Source: Rhizobium sp. N324
Lineage (GTDB): Bacteria > Pseudomonadota > Alphaproteobacteria > Rhizobiales > Rhizobiaceae
NCBI RefSeq assembly: GCF_001664485.1
Contig: NZ_CP013630.1
Span: 127,001-191,000 of the forward strand
Direction of reading: 5' to 3'
Length of the DNA stretch: 64,000 nucleotides
In this document: positions 1-8,399 of the stretch, one piece after another
Numbering within the stretch: the first letter of the stretch is position 1
How the letters are laid out: every line of letters begins with the position of its first letter
Notes under the pieces: generated by a model
Database searches by the model: none
What the model was told of the DNA's origin: nothing
What the model saw: only the letters and a program-made list of their open reading frames with translations
Program-made: the position numbers and the translations under genes

Positions 1-409
1 CGAGCGCATCGGCGAGCGATTGCGTCCAATCGAGATCCTCGCTCATCATCTTGACGATGTCGGGATAGTTGAGCAGCGAAACGACGCTGCCGTCCCACTC
101 GCTTTTGGGCTTGAGGTCGGCACTTTTCTTTTTCGCGTCCAGAAAGCGCTGCGCCTCGATGATCTCAAGGGGAAAGAGCGAGGCGGCCGAAATCGCCGCC
201 ACCAGTTCGTCGGGATAGAGCGCGATCCGCGCGACGAGCACTTCAAGCTCTTCTTCGGAGAGAAGGGCAGGCGCGGCCTGCTCCGCGGCTGCCGGGGCTG
301 GCGCGACAGCCGGCGCGGGAGCCTGTGCTCGCACGGGGAAGGCCGGCTGCAGCGCAATGATCGCCAGCGCCGACAATCCACCAAGCAGTTTGCGGGAAAT
401 TGCTTTCAT
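1..409 (-). CDS. DUF3300 domain protein, C-terminus outside window
   Basis: The frame is open from an ATG at 409 to the window edge, giving the first 136 residues. A strong AAGGGAGG ribosome site lies 10 bases upstream. Residues 1-28 look like a signal peptide (MKAISRKLLGGLSALAIIAL) followed by an Ala/Pro-rich linker. From about residue 48 the sequence has the hallmarks of DUF3300: ALYPDELVAAISAASLFPLE, then a WDGSV segment, LLNYPDIVKMM and DLDWTQSLADA. DUF3300 proteins are exported and of unknown function. It lies 42 bases after the small gene at 452-766 on the same strand, so the two may be cotranscribed. The assignment to the family is firm; the role is not known. Confidence 0.85.
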   Translation of the reverse strand, partial: MKAISRKLLGGLSALAIIALQPAFPVRAQAPAPAVAPAPAAAEQAAPALLSEEELEVLVARIALYPDELVAAISAASLFPLEIIEAQRFLDAKKKSADLKPKSEWDGSVVSLLNYPDIVKMMSEDLDWTQSLADAL

Positions 410-451
410 CGCACATGGACCTCCCTTGAATCAGTTGAATGACGAATGCGT

Positions 452-766
452 TCACGGAGATTTGGGGCCGGTGACGGGGGACCGCCTGAGCATCACAATT
501 TTCGATTGCGAAATCGCCTCCCGCATCTCCTTCAACAGGGCATCGACCAAGCCCGCATATTCCAGCCGCCGCGCCTCTCTCAACGTGTCGGGCAGCTGTT
601 CGACATTCGCCAAAGCCTGCGCCGCGGCAGCGAGATCCTCGCACATGCTACGAAAGGCCTCGTTGACGTAGAATAATCGCTGCACCAGCCTCGCCTGGTC
701 GGGGAAATAAGCCTCTGCCGTTTCAAGGGCGGACGAATATGTCGAACCACTTTCTCCCGACGCCAT
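452..766 (-). CDS. Conserved-looking hypothetical protein, 104 aa
   Basis: I do not recognise a family. The product is an acidic, Ala/Leu-rich, mainly helical soluble protein with no signal peptide, membrane segment or cysteine pair; residues 15-85 are predicted from composition to be amphipathic helices. The ATG at 766 is preceded by a GGGAG-type site that lies very close to the start. It sits directly upstream of the DUF3300 gene on the same strand. Codon use looks like that of its neighbours, which favours a real gene over a chance frame, but no motif fixes a function. Confidence 0.6.
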   Translation of the reverse strand: MASGESGSTYSSALETAEAYFPDQARLVQRLFYVNEAFRSMCEDLAAAAQALANVEQLPDTLREARRLEYAGLVDALLKEMREAISQSKIVMLRRSPVTGPKSP

Positions 767-842
767 CTCCCGCCCCCGCCGCAGAACTGCGCTCAGCAGA
801 TGTGAAAACTATATATCAGCCGCGCTGTCTGCAGACGTAAAA

Positions 843-856
843 TACGCGATCCTACG
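843..856 (-). promoter_or_regulatory. CGTAG-N5-CGTA motif, copy A
   Basis: The plus strand reads TACGCGATCCTACG; the minus strand reads CGTAGGATCGCGTA, with CGTA repeated directly one helical turn (10 bp) apart. It matches copy B (992-1005) at every position but one. Such direct repeats are typical of dimeric response-regulator sites. The assignment as a binding site is inference. Confidence 0.5.
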
Positions 857-991
857 TTGTCCGGCTCGCGAACGGCGCTTCGCACCCGGCACATGAGACG
901 TGAGATCGGATGCGCTTGCCGAGCCGGCGTTTTTCCCTGTGCCACAGGCGATCTCGTCAGGCGGATCGTCTGCGAAGGTCTCGATAGAGAT

Positions 992-1005
992 TACGCGATG
1001 CTACG
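992..1005 (-). promoter_or_regulatory. CGTAG-N5-CGTA motif, copy B
   Basis: The plus strand reads TACGCGATGCTACG. The site ends 86 bases before the GTG start of the DUF3302 gene, a reasonable place for an activator of the 1092-6404 operon. It is the second of five copies found between genes in the first 32 kb. Confidence 0.5.
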
Positions 1006-1091
1006 GGCCTTTGTGCCGAAACGGGCCTACTATTCCGTCTTCGCTTGCGATCAGCGGCTCGGGTTTGGACCCAAGCCGGAAGGGAGGGGTC

Positions 1092-1439
1092 GTGTTTCTC
1101 GACTATTTTGCCTTGGGCGTCTTGGTCTTCGTGGTGGTCACGCTTTTCTATGCCGTGATTGCCATTCACGACATTCCGCATCTGATGGCCAAGGCGCGAA
1201 ACCATCCCCATCAGGATGCCATCCATGTTGCGGGATGGGTCAGCCTCTTCACGCTTCATGCCATCTGGCCGTTCCTGTTCATCTGGGCGACGCTTTACCG
1301 CGAAGACCGCGGCTGGGGCATCCGGCAGGACGGAAAGCTGTCGGCGGAGGTGGAAGCGAATGCGGAAATTGCGCGTCTGCACGCCCGGATCGCCGAGCTC
1401 GAGGCACAAACGCCGCAGCCGGAGAAGGAGACCGCCTGA
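1092..1439 (+). CDS. yiaW: DUF3302 inner-membrane protein (YiaW-like)
   Basis: The 115-residue product matches my memory of E. coli YiaW over most of its length: FLDYFALGVLVF at the start, HDIPHL, then RNHPHQDAIHVAGWVSLFTL and WPFLFIWATLYRE. Two membrane helices (about residues 3-25 and 50-72) are followed by a charged coiled C-tail. I chose the GTG at 1092 because a GGAGGGG site lies just upstream and family members begin here; the frame itself stays open further upstream. The stop overlaps the start of the HlyD-type gene by one base, as in the yiaW-yiaV pair of enterobacteria. The family role is unknown, probably a partner of the YiaV adaptor. Confidence 0.88.
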   Translation: MFLDYFALGVLVFVVVTLFYAVIAIHDIPHLMAKARNHPHQDAIHVAGWVSLFTLHAIWPFLFIWATLYREDRGWGIRQDGKLSAEVEANAEIARLHARIAELEAQTPQPEKETA

Positions 1440-2596
1440 TGGATCTGCTCCTGATATTGACCTATGCCGCGATCTGCTGGACGATCTTCAAGATATTCCG
1501 GATCCCCGTGAACCAATGGACGCTCGCGACGGCCGTCCTCGGCGGGATATTCCTTATCTCCGCCCTCCTGCTGCTGATGAGCTACAATCATCCCTATTCG
1601 AGCGACGGGCGCATCTATTTCACTTCCGCCCCCGTCATTCCCGTCGTCGGAGGCCAGGTCGTCGAGGTGCCGGTGACGCCGAATGCGCCCTTGAAGAAAG
1701 GCGACATCCTCTTTCGCATCGATCCTCGGCCGTACCAGTTTTCGGTCGATCAGAAGAAGGCCGCGCTCGCCGAAGCCGAGCAGTCCGTCCTGCAGTTGAA
1801 AGCGGCGATGGACGCTGCCGATGCGGCTGTCGTCGGCGCCGAAGCCTCCAGGGATAGGTCCTTGCAGGCTTTCGAAAAATTCCAGCAGTCGAACGAGAAT
1901 GCGAAGTCGAGCGGCAGGGGTGCGGTCTTTTCCGAACTCGAGGTCGAAAACCGGCGCGGCATCTACCTGACGTCGGAGGCCACGGTCGATACGGCCCGCG
2001 CGCAGGCGACGCAGGCAAAGCTCGCCTACGAGTCCGAGATCAACGGAACGAACCCGACGGTTGCACGGCTGCAGGCCGAGTTGAACAACGCTGAGTACGA
2101 GCTGGACCAGACGGTCGTGCGGGCGCCGACCGACGGCTATGTCACCCAGGTCTTCCTCCGTCCCGGAATGATGGCCAATCCTCTGCCGCTGCGGCCGGTG
2201 ATGGTCTTCATCGACAGCCAGGACCGCATGCTGGCGGCAGCCTTCATCCAGAATTCGCTGCAGCGCGTCCGCGTCGGCGACGAGGCGGAGGTCTCCTTCA
2301 AGGCGGTGCCCGGCAAGATATTCAAGGCGCGGGTGGGAGAGGTGATCGATGTCATGGCCCAGGGCCAGCTGCAGCCGAGCGGCGCGCTGATCGACCCGCA
2401 ATCGCCCGAGCGCGTCTCGCCCGGACAGACGCTGGCGCGGATCGAGCTGCTCGAAAGCACCAAGGACTATCAACTGCCGGGCGGCGTGGTCGCTGATGTC
2501 GCGGTCTATACCCATCATTGGCACCACGTCGCCGTTCTGCGCAAGGTGCTGCTGCGCATGAGCAGCTGGATGAATTACGTGTTCCTCGAACACTGA
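1439..2596 (+). CDS. yiaV: HlyD-family membrane fusion protein (YiaV-like)
   Basis: The 385-residue protein has two N-terminal membrane helices (about 3-20 and 26-48), then a barrel-sandwich/lipoyl half (GQVVEVPVTPNAPLKKGDIL), a coiled hairpin (about 100-205), the second lipoyl half (VRAPTDGYVTQVFLRPG) and a beta-barrel. The last residues (VLLRMSSWMNYVFLEH) match the unusual YiaV C-terminus. Such proteins bridge an inner-membrane pump to the outer membrane. No pump component or outer-membrane factor is encoded nearby, so its partner may be DUF3302 or a distant gene. The start overlaps the DUF3302 stop, which indicates translational coupling. Confidence 0.9.
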   Translation: MDLLLILTYAAICWTIFKIFRIPVNQWTLATAVLGGIFLISALLLLMSYNHPYSSDGRIYFTSAPVIPVVGGQVVEVPVTPNAPLKKGDILFRIDPRPYQFSVDQKKAALAEAEQSVLQLKAAMDAADAAVVGAEASRDRSLQAFEKFQQSNENAKSSGRGAVFSELEVENRRGIYLTSEATVDTARAQATQAKLAYESEINGTNPTVARLQAELNNAEYELDQTVVRAPTDGYVTQVFLRPGMMANPLPLRPVMVFIDSQDRMLAAAFIQNSLQRVRVGDEAEVSFKAVPGKIFKARVGEVIDVMAQGQLQPSGALIDPQSPERVSPGQTLARIELLESTKDYQLPGGVVADVAVYTHHWHHVAVLRKVLLRMSSWMNYVFLEH

Positions 2597-2615
2597 CGCA
2601 TGTCGGCGGCAAAGG

Positions 2616-4349
2616 ATGAAGGAGCCAGCGGTGATAGGAAGTCTTCCGATGTTGCGGGGATTGGCCGGCTTCAACAGAGACTGGCTTCGCAGTGATATTC
2701 CGGCCGGGCTGTCGATCGCCGCGGTCGGCTTGCCGAGCGCCATCGCCTATCCCGCCATCGCCGGCCTGCCGCCGGAGACGGGCATCTATGCCAGCATCGT
2801 GGCGCCGATCGCCTATGCGATCTTTGGCCCTTCCCGGATTTTGGTCGTCGGGCCCGATGCGGCGACCATGACCGTGCTGGCCGCCGCCATGGGCGCCATA
2901 ATCGCCGCCGAACCTGGCACCGCAGGTGTCGACAGGATCGCCATCGCCTCGGCTCTTGCGCTTGGCGTCGGCGTCTTCTGCATCGCGGCGAAATTGCTGC
3001 GGCTCGGCGTGCTCGCAAGCTTTCTCTCCCGTCCCATTCTGGTGGGATTCTTCGCCGGCGTCTCGCTCTCCATCCTTGTCGGGCAGATCGGCCGCTTCAC
3101 AGGGGTGAAGATCGAGTCCGACGGGCTGATCCCGCCGCTCGTCGAAATGCTCGCCAAGAGCAGCCTGATCCACTGGCCGTCGCTCCTCCTCGGCCTCGCC
3201 ATGTTCGCCTTGTTGTGGATCGTCCGGGCCTTCCGGTTCAAGGTGCCGGGCCCCGTTCTGGTGGTCGTCCTCTCGGTGGTCCTTTCGGCGATTTTCGATT
3301 TCCAAGGCCGCGGCATCGCAGTTGTCGGCGATATCCCGAGCGGACTGCCGAGCCTGTCGCTGCCTGCACTGTATCAGATGCCTCTCGACAAGATCGTGCT
3401 CGGTTCGGCCGCGATCTTTCTGGTCAGCTTCGGCGCCGGCATTGTCGCGGCAAGGAGCTTCGGGTCGCGAACCGGAGAGGAGGTCGACGCCAATCAGGAA
3501 TTGATCGGACTTGGCGCCGCCAATCTGGCGCCCGGCCTGTTCGGCTCGTTTCCGGTCAGCGTCTCGGATTCGCGAACCGCGATAAACCTGTCGACTGGCG
3601 GCGTCTCTCAGCTCGCAGGACTGGTCTCGGCCGCGACCCTCATTGCCGCGCTCGTCTTCCTTCATAGCGCGCTGCGGATCCTTCCCATTCCTGCTCTCGC
3701 CGCAATTCTCGCCACGGCGGCAATCAGCCTCATCGATATTCACGAACTGAAAAAGATCTGGCGCATCAGCCGCATGGAATTCATCTTTGCGCTGATCGCC
3801 ATGTGGGGCGCCATCAGCTTCGGTGTCCTCAACGGCGTCATCGTCGCCGTTGCGGCGACGCTCGTCTATCTGCTGCGTCAGACGATGTTTCCCCGCGACG
3901 GCCTGCTTGGCCGCATCGAGGGACGGCACGGCTTTTTCGATCTTGCGCGCTTTCCCGAAGCTCGCCCCGTCGAGGGCGCGGCCGTCTTCGCCATCCAGGG
4001 CAGCATTCTGTTTTACAATGCCGATTATGTCCGCATGCGGCTGACCTCGGTCGCAAAGGCACTTCCTGCCGAAACCAGATGCCTCGTGCTCGATGCCAGC
4101 GCCGTCACCCATGTCGACAGCACCGGCGCAACTGCGCTCGACGCCGTGGCCGAGATCCTCGCAAAACGCAATATCGTCTTTGCGATAACGGATCTCAGTG
4201 AAGAAAGCCGTGGCATCCTCGACCGCGCAGGCGTCATCAAGACGATCGGCGCCCACAATCTTTTCAACGGTCGAGACGAAGCGCTGAGAGCGCTGATCGG
4301 CAGTGTTGACGAGACCGGCGCTGCTGCCTCGGCAGGCAGACTATCATAA
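2616..4349 (+). CDS. SulP-family anion transporter with STAS domain
   Basis: The 577-residue protein has the SulP layout: about 10-12 membrane helices from residue 25 to 400, with the family signature near the start (DIPAGLSIAAVGLPSAIAYP, then GLPPETGIYASIVAPIAY), and a cytoplasmic STAS domain at roughly 440-560 containing LDASAVTHVDSTGA. SulP proteins move sulfate, bicarbonate or dicarboxylates by symport or exchange. The substrate cannot be read from the sequence. It starts 19 bases after the HlyD-type gene with an AAGG site and is part of the same operon. A plausible link to polyphosphate kinase next door is ion or pH homeostasis, but this is inference. Confidence 0.9.
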   Translation: MKEPAVIGSLPMLRGLAGFNRDWLRSDIPAGLSIAAVGLPSAIAYPAIAGLPPETGIYASIVAPIAYAIFGPSRILVVGPDAATMTVLAAAMGAIIAAEPGTAGVDRIAIASALALGVGVFCIAAKLLRLGVLASFLSRPILVGFFAGVSLSILVGQIGRFTGVKIESDGLIPPLVEMLAKSSLIHWPSLLLGLAMFALLWIVRAFRFKVPGPVLVVVLSVVLSAIFDFQGRGIAVVGDIPSGLPSLSLPALYQMPLDKIVLGSAAIFLVSFGAGIVAARSFGSRTGEEVDANQELIGLGAANLAPGLFGSFPVSVSDSRTAINLSTGGVSQLAGLVSAATLIAALVFLHSALRILPIPALAAILATAAISLIDIHELKKIWRISRMEFIFALIAMWGAISFGVLNGVIVAVAATLVYLLRQTMFPRDGLLGRIEGRHGFFDLARFPEARPVEGAAVFAIQGSILFYNADYVRMRLTSVAKALPAETRCLVLDASAVTHVDSTGATALDAVAEILAKRNIVFAITDLSEESRGILDRAGVIKTIGAHNLFNGRDEALRALIGSVDETGAAASAGRLS

Positions 4350-4368
4350 CCGCAAGGGAGGGAGAAAA

Positions 4369-5214
4369 ATGGACGAGAATTACGAGCCCGCGCAGACGGA
4401 TGGAGGGGCTGGCCGCGTCGTAAAAGACAATAAGAAGAAAAAGAAATCATGGGATTACGACAAGGAAATCGAACGGCTGCAGGTGGAGTTGGCGCATTTG
4501 CAAGCCTGGATCAAGAAAGCCGGCTCGAGGGTGGTCATCATCTTCGAGGGACGGGATGCCGCCGGCAAAGGCGGCATGATCAAGCGCATAACGGAAAGAG
4601 TCAGTCCACGGGTCTTTCGCGTCGTGGCGCTGCCGGCACCGACCGACCGGGAAAAATCCCAGATCTACATGCAGCGCTATATCGCCCATCTGCCGGCAGC
4701 CGGAGAGATCGTCATATTCGACCGCAGCTGGTACAACCGCGCCGGCGTTGATCGCGTCATGGGATTCTGCAGCGAAAAGAAAGCGCAGCGCTTTCTTGAG
4801 CTGGCGCCCCGTTTCGAGGCTGCAATCGTCGAAAGCGGCGTCATTCTGCTCAAATACTTCCTGACGGTCAGCGAGGAAGAGCAGGAACGTCGCTTCAGGC
4901 GCCGGATCGACGATCCGCGGCGACAGTGGAAGCTCAGCCCCATGGACGTCGAATCCTATCAGCGCTGGTGGGACTACACACGCGCCTATGACGAAATGCT
5001 GCGGATGACCGACAGCAACCATGCTCCGTGGTGGGTGGTGCCGTCGGATGACAAGAAGCGCGCCCGGGTCAACTGCATCTCGCACATTCTGCAATCCATT
5101 CCCTATGAACGGGTGAAGTTTGAAGCGCCCGATCTCGGCAAACGTCAGAAGCGGCCGGCGGATTTCCTGGAGGACCGTAGCGTCCGCCACGTTGTGCCGG
5201 ATGCGAGGTCGTAA
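4369..5214 (+). CDS. ppk2: Polyphosphate kinase 2 (PPK2)
   Basis: PPK2 transfers phosphate between polyphosphate and nucleoside di- or monophosphates. The 281-residue product is one PPK2 domain: Walker A GRDAAGKGG at residues 61-69, Walker B FDRSWYNRAG at 117-126, and the lid arginines in RRFRRRIDDP at 174-183. A lysine-rich stretch at about 22-27 precedes the domain. I chose the ATG at 4369, which has a GGGAGGGAG site; the frame is open further upstream but overlaps the SulP gene. Family length is near 270-300 residues. It could make GTP or ATP from polyphosphate under energy stress. The substrate class (NDP or NMP) is not certain from motifs. Confidence 0.92.
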   Translation: MDENYEPAQTDGGAGRVVKDNKKKKKSWDYDKEIERLQVELAHLQAWIKKAGSRVVIIFEGRDAAGKGGMIKRITERVSPRVFRVVALPAPTDREKSQIYMQRYIAHLPAAGEIVIFDRSWYNRAGVDRVMGFCSEKKAQRFLELAPRFEAAIVESGVILLKYFLTVSEEEQERRFRRRIDDPRRQWKLSPMDVESYQRWWDYTRAYDEMLRMTDSNHAPWWVVPSDDKKRARVNCISHILQSIPYERVKFEAPDLGKRQKRPADFLEDRSVRHVVPDARS

Positions 5215-5252
5215 GACGGTCTTAGCCGGAGCATGGCGGACGGGATGCAGCG

Positions 5253-6404
5253 ATGGAGAACACAGGCGAGACGGCGGCGCAGGGAGCCGGGTCAGGACAG
5301 AGTTCGGTAGAGGGGAGAATAAGCGACCTCGTCCGGTTGGGCATCATCGGGCTTTTCGCCTATTGGACGATCGTTCTCATCGCTCCCTTTGCGCTGATCG
5401 TCATCTGGTCGGCCATCCTGGCGGTTGCGCTTTACCCGATATTCCAGGCGCTCTGCAGGGTGCTCGGAAACAGACCCGTCATCGCGGCCATTGTCATCGT
5501 CGTCTTTTGCCTCGTGCTGATCATTGCGCCGCTGGCCCTCGTTGCGGTCAATTTTGCCGACACGGCGCAGGCTTTGATCGGCACGTTACGGGCGGGGAAT
5601 TTCACGCTCCCCTCGGCGCCGGCCGCCATTCGGGAGTGGCCTGTCGTCGGCGAGCGGATCCACGACGCCTGGAATCAGATCGCAAGCGATCTGGCCGCCA
5701 CCATCATCAAGCTTCAGGCGCCCATTCGTGAAGTGACGGCCGTTATCGTTGCAAAGCTTGCCTCGATCGGCGGCGGTGTGTTGAGCTTTGTCGTTTCGAT
5801 CATGCTTTCGGGTGTATTTCTCACACGTTCGGCTCGCCTGGCCGCGGCCGTGCAGGTGCTGGCAAACCGGGTCGCTGGCGAAAAGGGTGTCGGCTTTGCC
5901 AGGCTGGCGGGAGCCACGGTGCGAAACGTATCGCGGGGGGTTATCGGCGTTGCCTTCCTGCAGACACTGCTCTGCGGACTATGCTTTGCTTTCTTTGGCG
6001 TCCCGGCGCGCGGGGCGCTGACCTTCGTGATCTTCATGTTTTGCCTGATGCAACTGGGGCCCGGCCTCGTGCTCCTTCCCGTCGTCATCTGGTCGTGGTT
6101 CTCGTGGTCGCCCGCCGCTGCCTTTGCCTTTACCGCCATTGCCGTGCCCATCACGCTCATCGACAACATATTGAAGCCCCTGCTGATGGCGCGGGGCCTT
6201 TCGACCCCGATGCCAGTCATCCTGATCGGCGTCATCGGCGGCACACTTTCCCATGGGCTGCTGGGCTTATTTCTGGGGCCGGTCGTGCTCAGCGTCTTCT
6301 ACGAGCTGCTGAGAGCCTGGGCCTGGCCTTCGGTCGCGACCGGCTCGGACAATAACCTCGCCACGCTCGATGCCCTGCCTGAACGGATGGAACACAGGCA
6401 ATGA
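5253..6404 (+). CDS. AI-2E family (YdiK-like) permease
   Basis: The 383-residue protein has the AI-2E transporter family layout: about eight hydrophobic segments, a long amphipathic middle region (about 100-180) between the first three and last five helices, and the typical C-terminal part LIDNILKPLLMARGLSTPMP followed by HGLLGLFLGPVVLSVFYELL. Some members export AI-2 or act as Na+/H+ antiporters; most are unassigned. It is the last gene of the plus-strand run that starts at 1092, 38 bases after ppk2. I see no typical terminator after it. Confidence 0.85.
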   Translation: MENTGETAAQGAGSGQSSVEGRISDLVRLGIIGLFAYWTIVLIAPFALIVIWSAILAVALYPIFQALCRVLGNRPVIAAIVIVVFCLVLIIAPLALVAVNFADTAQALIGTLRAGNFTLPSAPAAIREWPVVGERIHDAWNQIASDLAATIIKLQAPIREVTAVIVAKLASIGGGVLSFVVSIMLSGVFLTRSARLAAAVQVLANRVAGEKGVGFARLAGATVRNVSRGVIGVAFLQTLLCGLCFAFFGVPARGALTFVIFMFCLMQLGPGLVLLPVVIWSWFSWSPAAAFAFTAIAVPITLIDNILKPLLMARGLSTPMPVILIGVIGGTLSHGLLGLFLGPVVLSVFYELLRAWAWPSVATGSDNNLATLDALPERMEHRQ

Positions 6405-6468
6405 CAGCTCTCCCGACGTCGCCGAAATTCTCCCGCTTCTCGCCATGGTCAGGCCAGCCCGGCGGGGT

Positions 6469-6705
6469 TCACCGGTCCTTGCAGTAGACGACAACCTCCT
6501 GCTCGATTTCGCGGCAGAGTTGTTCATACTCACTGATCAGCACCTCTTCCCTCGGGCTCCTATTTCGGAACCGCTCCAGCGCATCGACGGCAAGATCATA
6601 GGATTCGAACATTTCCGCGAGCGCCTCGCTGGTGATGCTCGCCAGCAGATGCCGAATATCGGGAAGTCGCAACATCAATTTTCTGCGGCCGCGTTCTTGG
6701 CTCAT
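6469..6705 (-). CDS. Hypothetical protein, 78 aa
   Basis: A small charged soluble protein that I cannot assign. It begins MSQERGRRKLMLRLP and continues as helical, acidic sequence (ALAEMFESYDLAVDALERFR) with two cysteines near the C-terminus. It is convergent with the permease gene and lies downstream of the K+ channel gene on the same strand after a 137-base gap. There is no clear strong ribosome site before the ATG. Its codon use and coherent amphipathic pattern support a real gene, at moderate confidence. Confidence 0.55.
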   Translation of the reverse strand: MSQERGRRKLMLRLPDIRHLLASITSEALAEMFESYDLAVDALERFRNRSPREEVLISEYEQLCREIEQEVVVYCKDR

Positions 6706-6842
6706 GGATTAGCTCCGCATTCAAGGCGCCCCTGCAATGGATACGAAGTCACCAAGCCATCGGATCGTTCCCGGGAATCACGAATAAATGTGCGGATTTG
6801 GAATCCGGCCACCCGAAACCCACAATCCGACGGGCCTAATAG

Positions 6843-7211
6843 CTAGCTGCTGCCGTCTCGGTCCGTTGCGTTCAGGGCCTTTACGGTGATGGCTGCAATG
6901 ACGCCGGTCAGCACGATCCCTGCAAAACCGATGAGCAAGGCGAGTATTCGTGCCGAAACATGTTTGGGCGTGAAGTCGCCGTAACCGATGGTCAGGCCCG
7001 TCACGAAGGTAAAATAAAGCGCTTCATCGATCCGCCAGTCCTCGATGCGCCAAATCGCAAGGCCGGATGCCACCATGATCGACACGATGCCGGAAAGGAT
7101 CGGCCAGATGACGCGGAGCTGCCTTGCGAGAGCGATGAAGAACAGCCGCCGCATTTTTTGCGTTTGCGGTTCGCCGCCTGAGGGCTCCGCTTTCGGAACG
7201 CCGGATGTCAT
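6843..7211 (-). CDS. Small two-helix potassium channel
   Basis: The 122-residue product has two membrane helices (about 36-56 and 86-110) flanking a pore loop with the K+ selectivity filter TIGYGD at residues 74-79, so it is an Ion_trans_2 pore unit without a sensor or RCK domain. It would form a tetramer in the inner membrane. The ATG at 7211 overlaps the stop of the cation antiporter gene by four bases (ATGA), so the two are translationally coupled. A longer reading that extends upstream to 7682 runs antisense-like through the antiporter frame and is not credible. Confidence 0.9.
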   Translation of the reverse strand: MTSGVPKAEPSGGEPQTQKMRRLFFIALARQLRVIWPILSGIVSIMVASGLAIWRIEDWRIDEALYFTFVTGLTIGYGDFTPKHVSARILALLIGFAGIVLTGVIAAITVKALNATDRDGSS

Positions 7212-8302
7212 CGCACTGCCGGAGGCAGGACGTACAGCGTTATCGCAAAAATCATATAGACCATCAGCACCAGGACACCGACAAACCATGCCGATCGTCC
7301 GCTGTTGGTTACAAACATCGCAGTCACTGTCGCAAGGAACATCATCGTCACGGCGCCCGGCCAGAATTGCAGATCCATCGGTGACGGGCCGATCACGTAA
7401 CTCATCAGGACCAGGACCGGAGCGACGAACAAGGCGATCTGGGACGCGCTCCCGAGCGCGATGCCGACGCTCAGATCGAGTCGGTTCTTGCGCGCCCCGG
7501 AAAAGGCCGAGGCCATTTCGGCCGCGCCGCCGACCAGTGCGACGACGATGAAACCGACAAAGGCCGGCGTCATTCCGAAGGCTTCGGCCGCTTCCTGCAC
7601 GGATTCGACGAAAATCTCGCTCACCAGCGCCACCAGGACGGTGACGCCCGCAAGGGTACTGAGAGCAAGGCTGATCGGCCACGGCTCTTCGCCGGTCTCG
7701 GCATGTTCCGCCGAAGAGAAAAACTCCCGATGAGTCCGAAGCGTGAAAAACAGCCCCAGCCCATATCCGATGATCAGAAGGGCAGCCAGGCTGAGGCTGA
7801 GTGTTTGGGTGACTGGTGCGACGGATGCCGCGTCCAATTCGCCAAGCGCCGATGGCATCAGAAGGGCGATCGTGGCCAGGAAAAGCAGGCCGGCCTGAAG
7901 ACGGGCGCTCGCCCGGTTGAATTCCTGAATGTGGTATTTCAACCCGCCAAGCAGAAACGAAGCGCCCAGCATGAACAGCGTGTTGGTGACGATCGCTCCG
8001 GCGATGGATGCCTTAACCAGCGTATATTGGCCGGCCTGCAAGGCGGCCAGCGCGATGACCAGTTCGGTCAGATTGCCGAGGGTCGCATTCAGCAGCCCGC
8101 CCGCGGCGTCACCAGTCTTGGCGGCAACGGATTCCGTCGCATGACTAAGCAAAGCGGCCAGCGGCACGATCGCCAGCACCGACAGGACGAAAAGCGCCGT
8201 GTGGGCTTCGGGCAAGAGCGCCGCAGCCAAGAATACCACCGGTACGGCGGCCAGCAGCCAGAGTATCGGGCTATCGCGAATCTGTTTGAAAAGCAGGCTC
8301 AA
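7208..8302 (-). CDS. cax: Calcium/proton antiporter, CaCA superfamily
   Basis: The 364-residue protein has about 11 membrane helices in two homologous halves. Each half carries an alpha repeat: GGLLNATLGNLTELVIALAA near residues 88-107 and a matching GGAAEMASAFSGARKNRLDL segment near 255-275, whose acidic residues bind the cation. This fits bacterial Cax/ChaA proteins that export Ca2+ in exchange for H+. It is coupled to the small K+ channel downstream, which could supply counter-ion flux; this pairing is an inference from the four-base overlap. The start is an ATG at 8302 next to a region with no other gene. Confidence 0.9.
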   Translation of the reverse strand: MSLLFKQIRDSPILWLLAAVPVVFLAAALLPEAHTALFVLSVLAIVPLAALLSHATESVAAKTGDAAGGLLNATLGNLTELVIALAALQAGQYTLVKASIAGAIVTNTLFMLGASFLLGGLKYHIQEFNRASARLQAGLLFLATIALLMPSALGELDAASVAPVTQTLSLSLAALLIIGYGLGLFFTLRTHREFFSSAEHAETGEEPWPISLALSTLAGVTVLVALVSEIFVESVQEAAEAFGMTPAFVGFIVVALVGGAAEMASAFSGARKNRLDLSVGIALGSASQIALFVAPVLVLMSYVIGPSPMDLQFWPGAVTMMFLATVTAMFVTNSGRSAWFVGVLVLMVYMIFAITLYVLPPAVR

Positions 8303-8399
8303 CCTTCACTCCCCGTGATCACCTGGATGGATTAAACCCTTGCCCGTCATCGCAATGTCGGCAGTGATGATTCTCACATTCCTTATTCTGTGCGCCGCC

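Larger units (their letters stand above)
767..1091. other. Divergent intergenic region carrying two copies of the CGTA direct-repeat motif
   Basis: This 325-base gap separates the minus-strand gene at 452-766 from the plus-strand operon starting at 1092. Long frames cross it in the same phase as the downstream genes, but without a usable start or typical codon use. Its notable content is two matching motif copies, at 843-856 and 992-1005, described separately. No other gene is visible. Confidence 0.6.

Noticed and set aside
857..1438. Apparent fusion of the yiaV frame with about 190 extra N-terminal residues
   Set aside because: The upstream part overlaps the DUF3302 gene in another frame, has no ribosome site and unlike composition; the normal YiaV start is at 1439.
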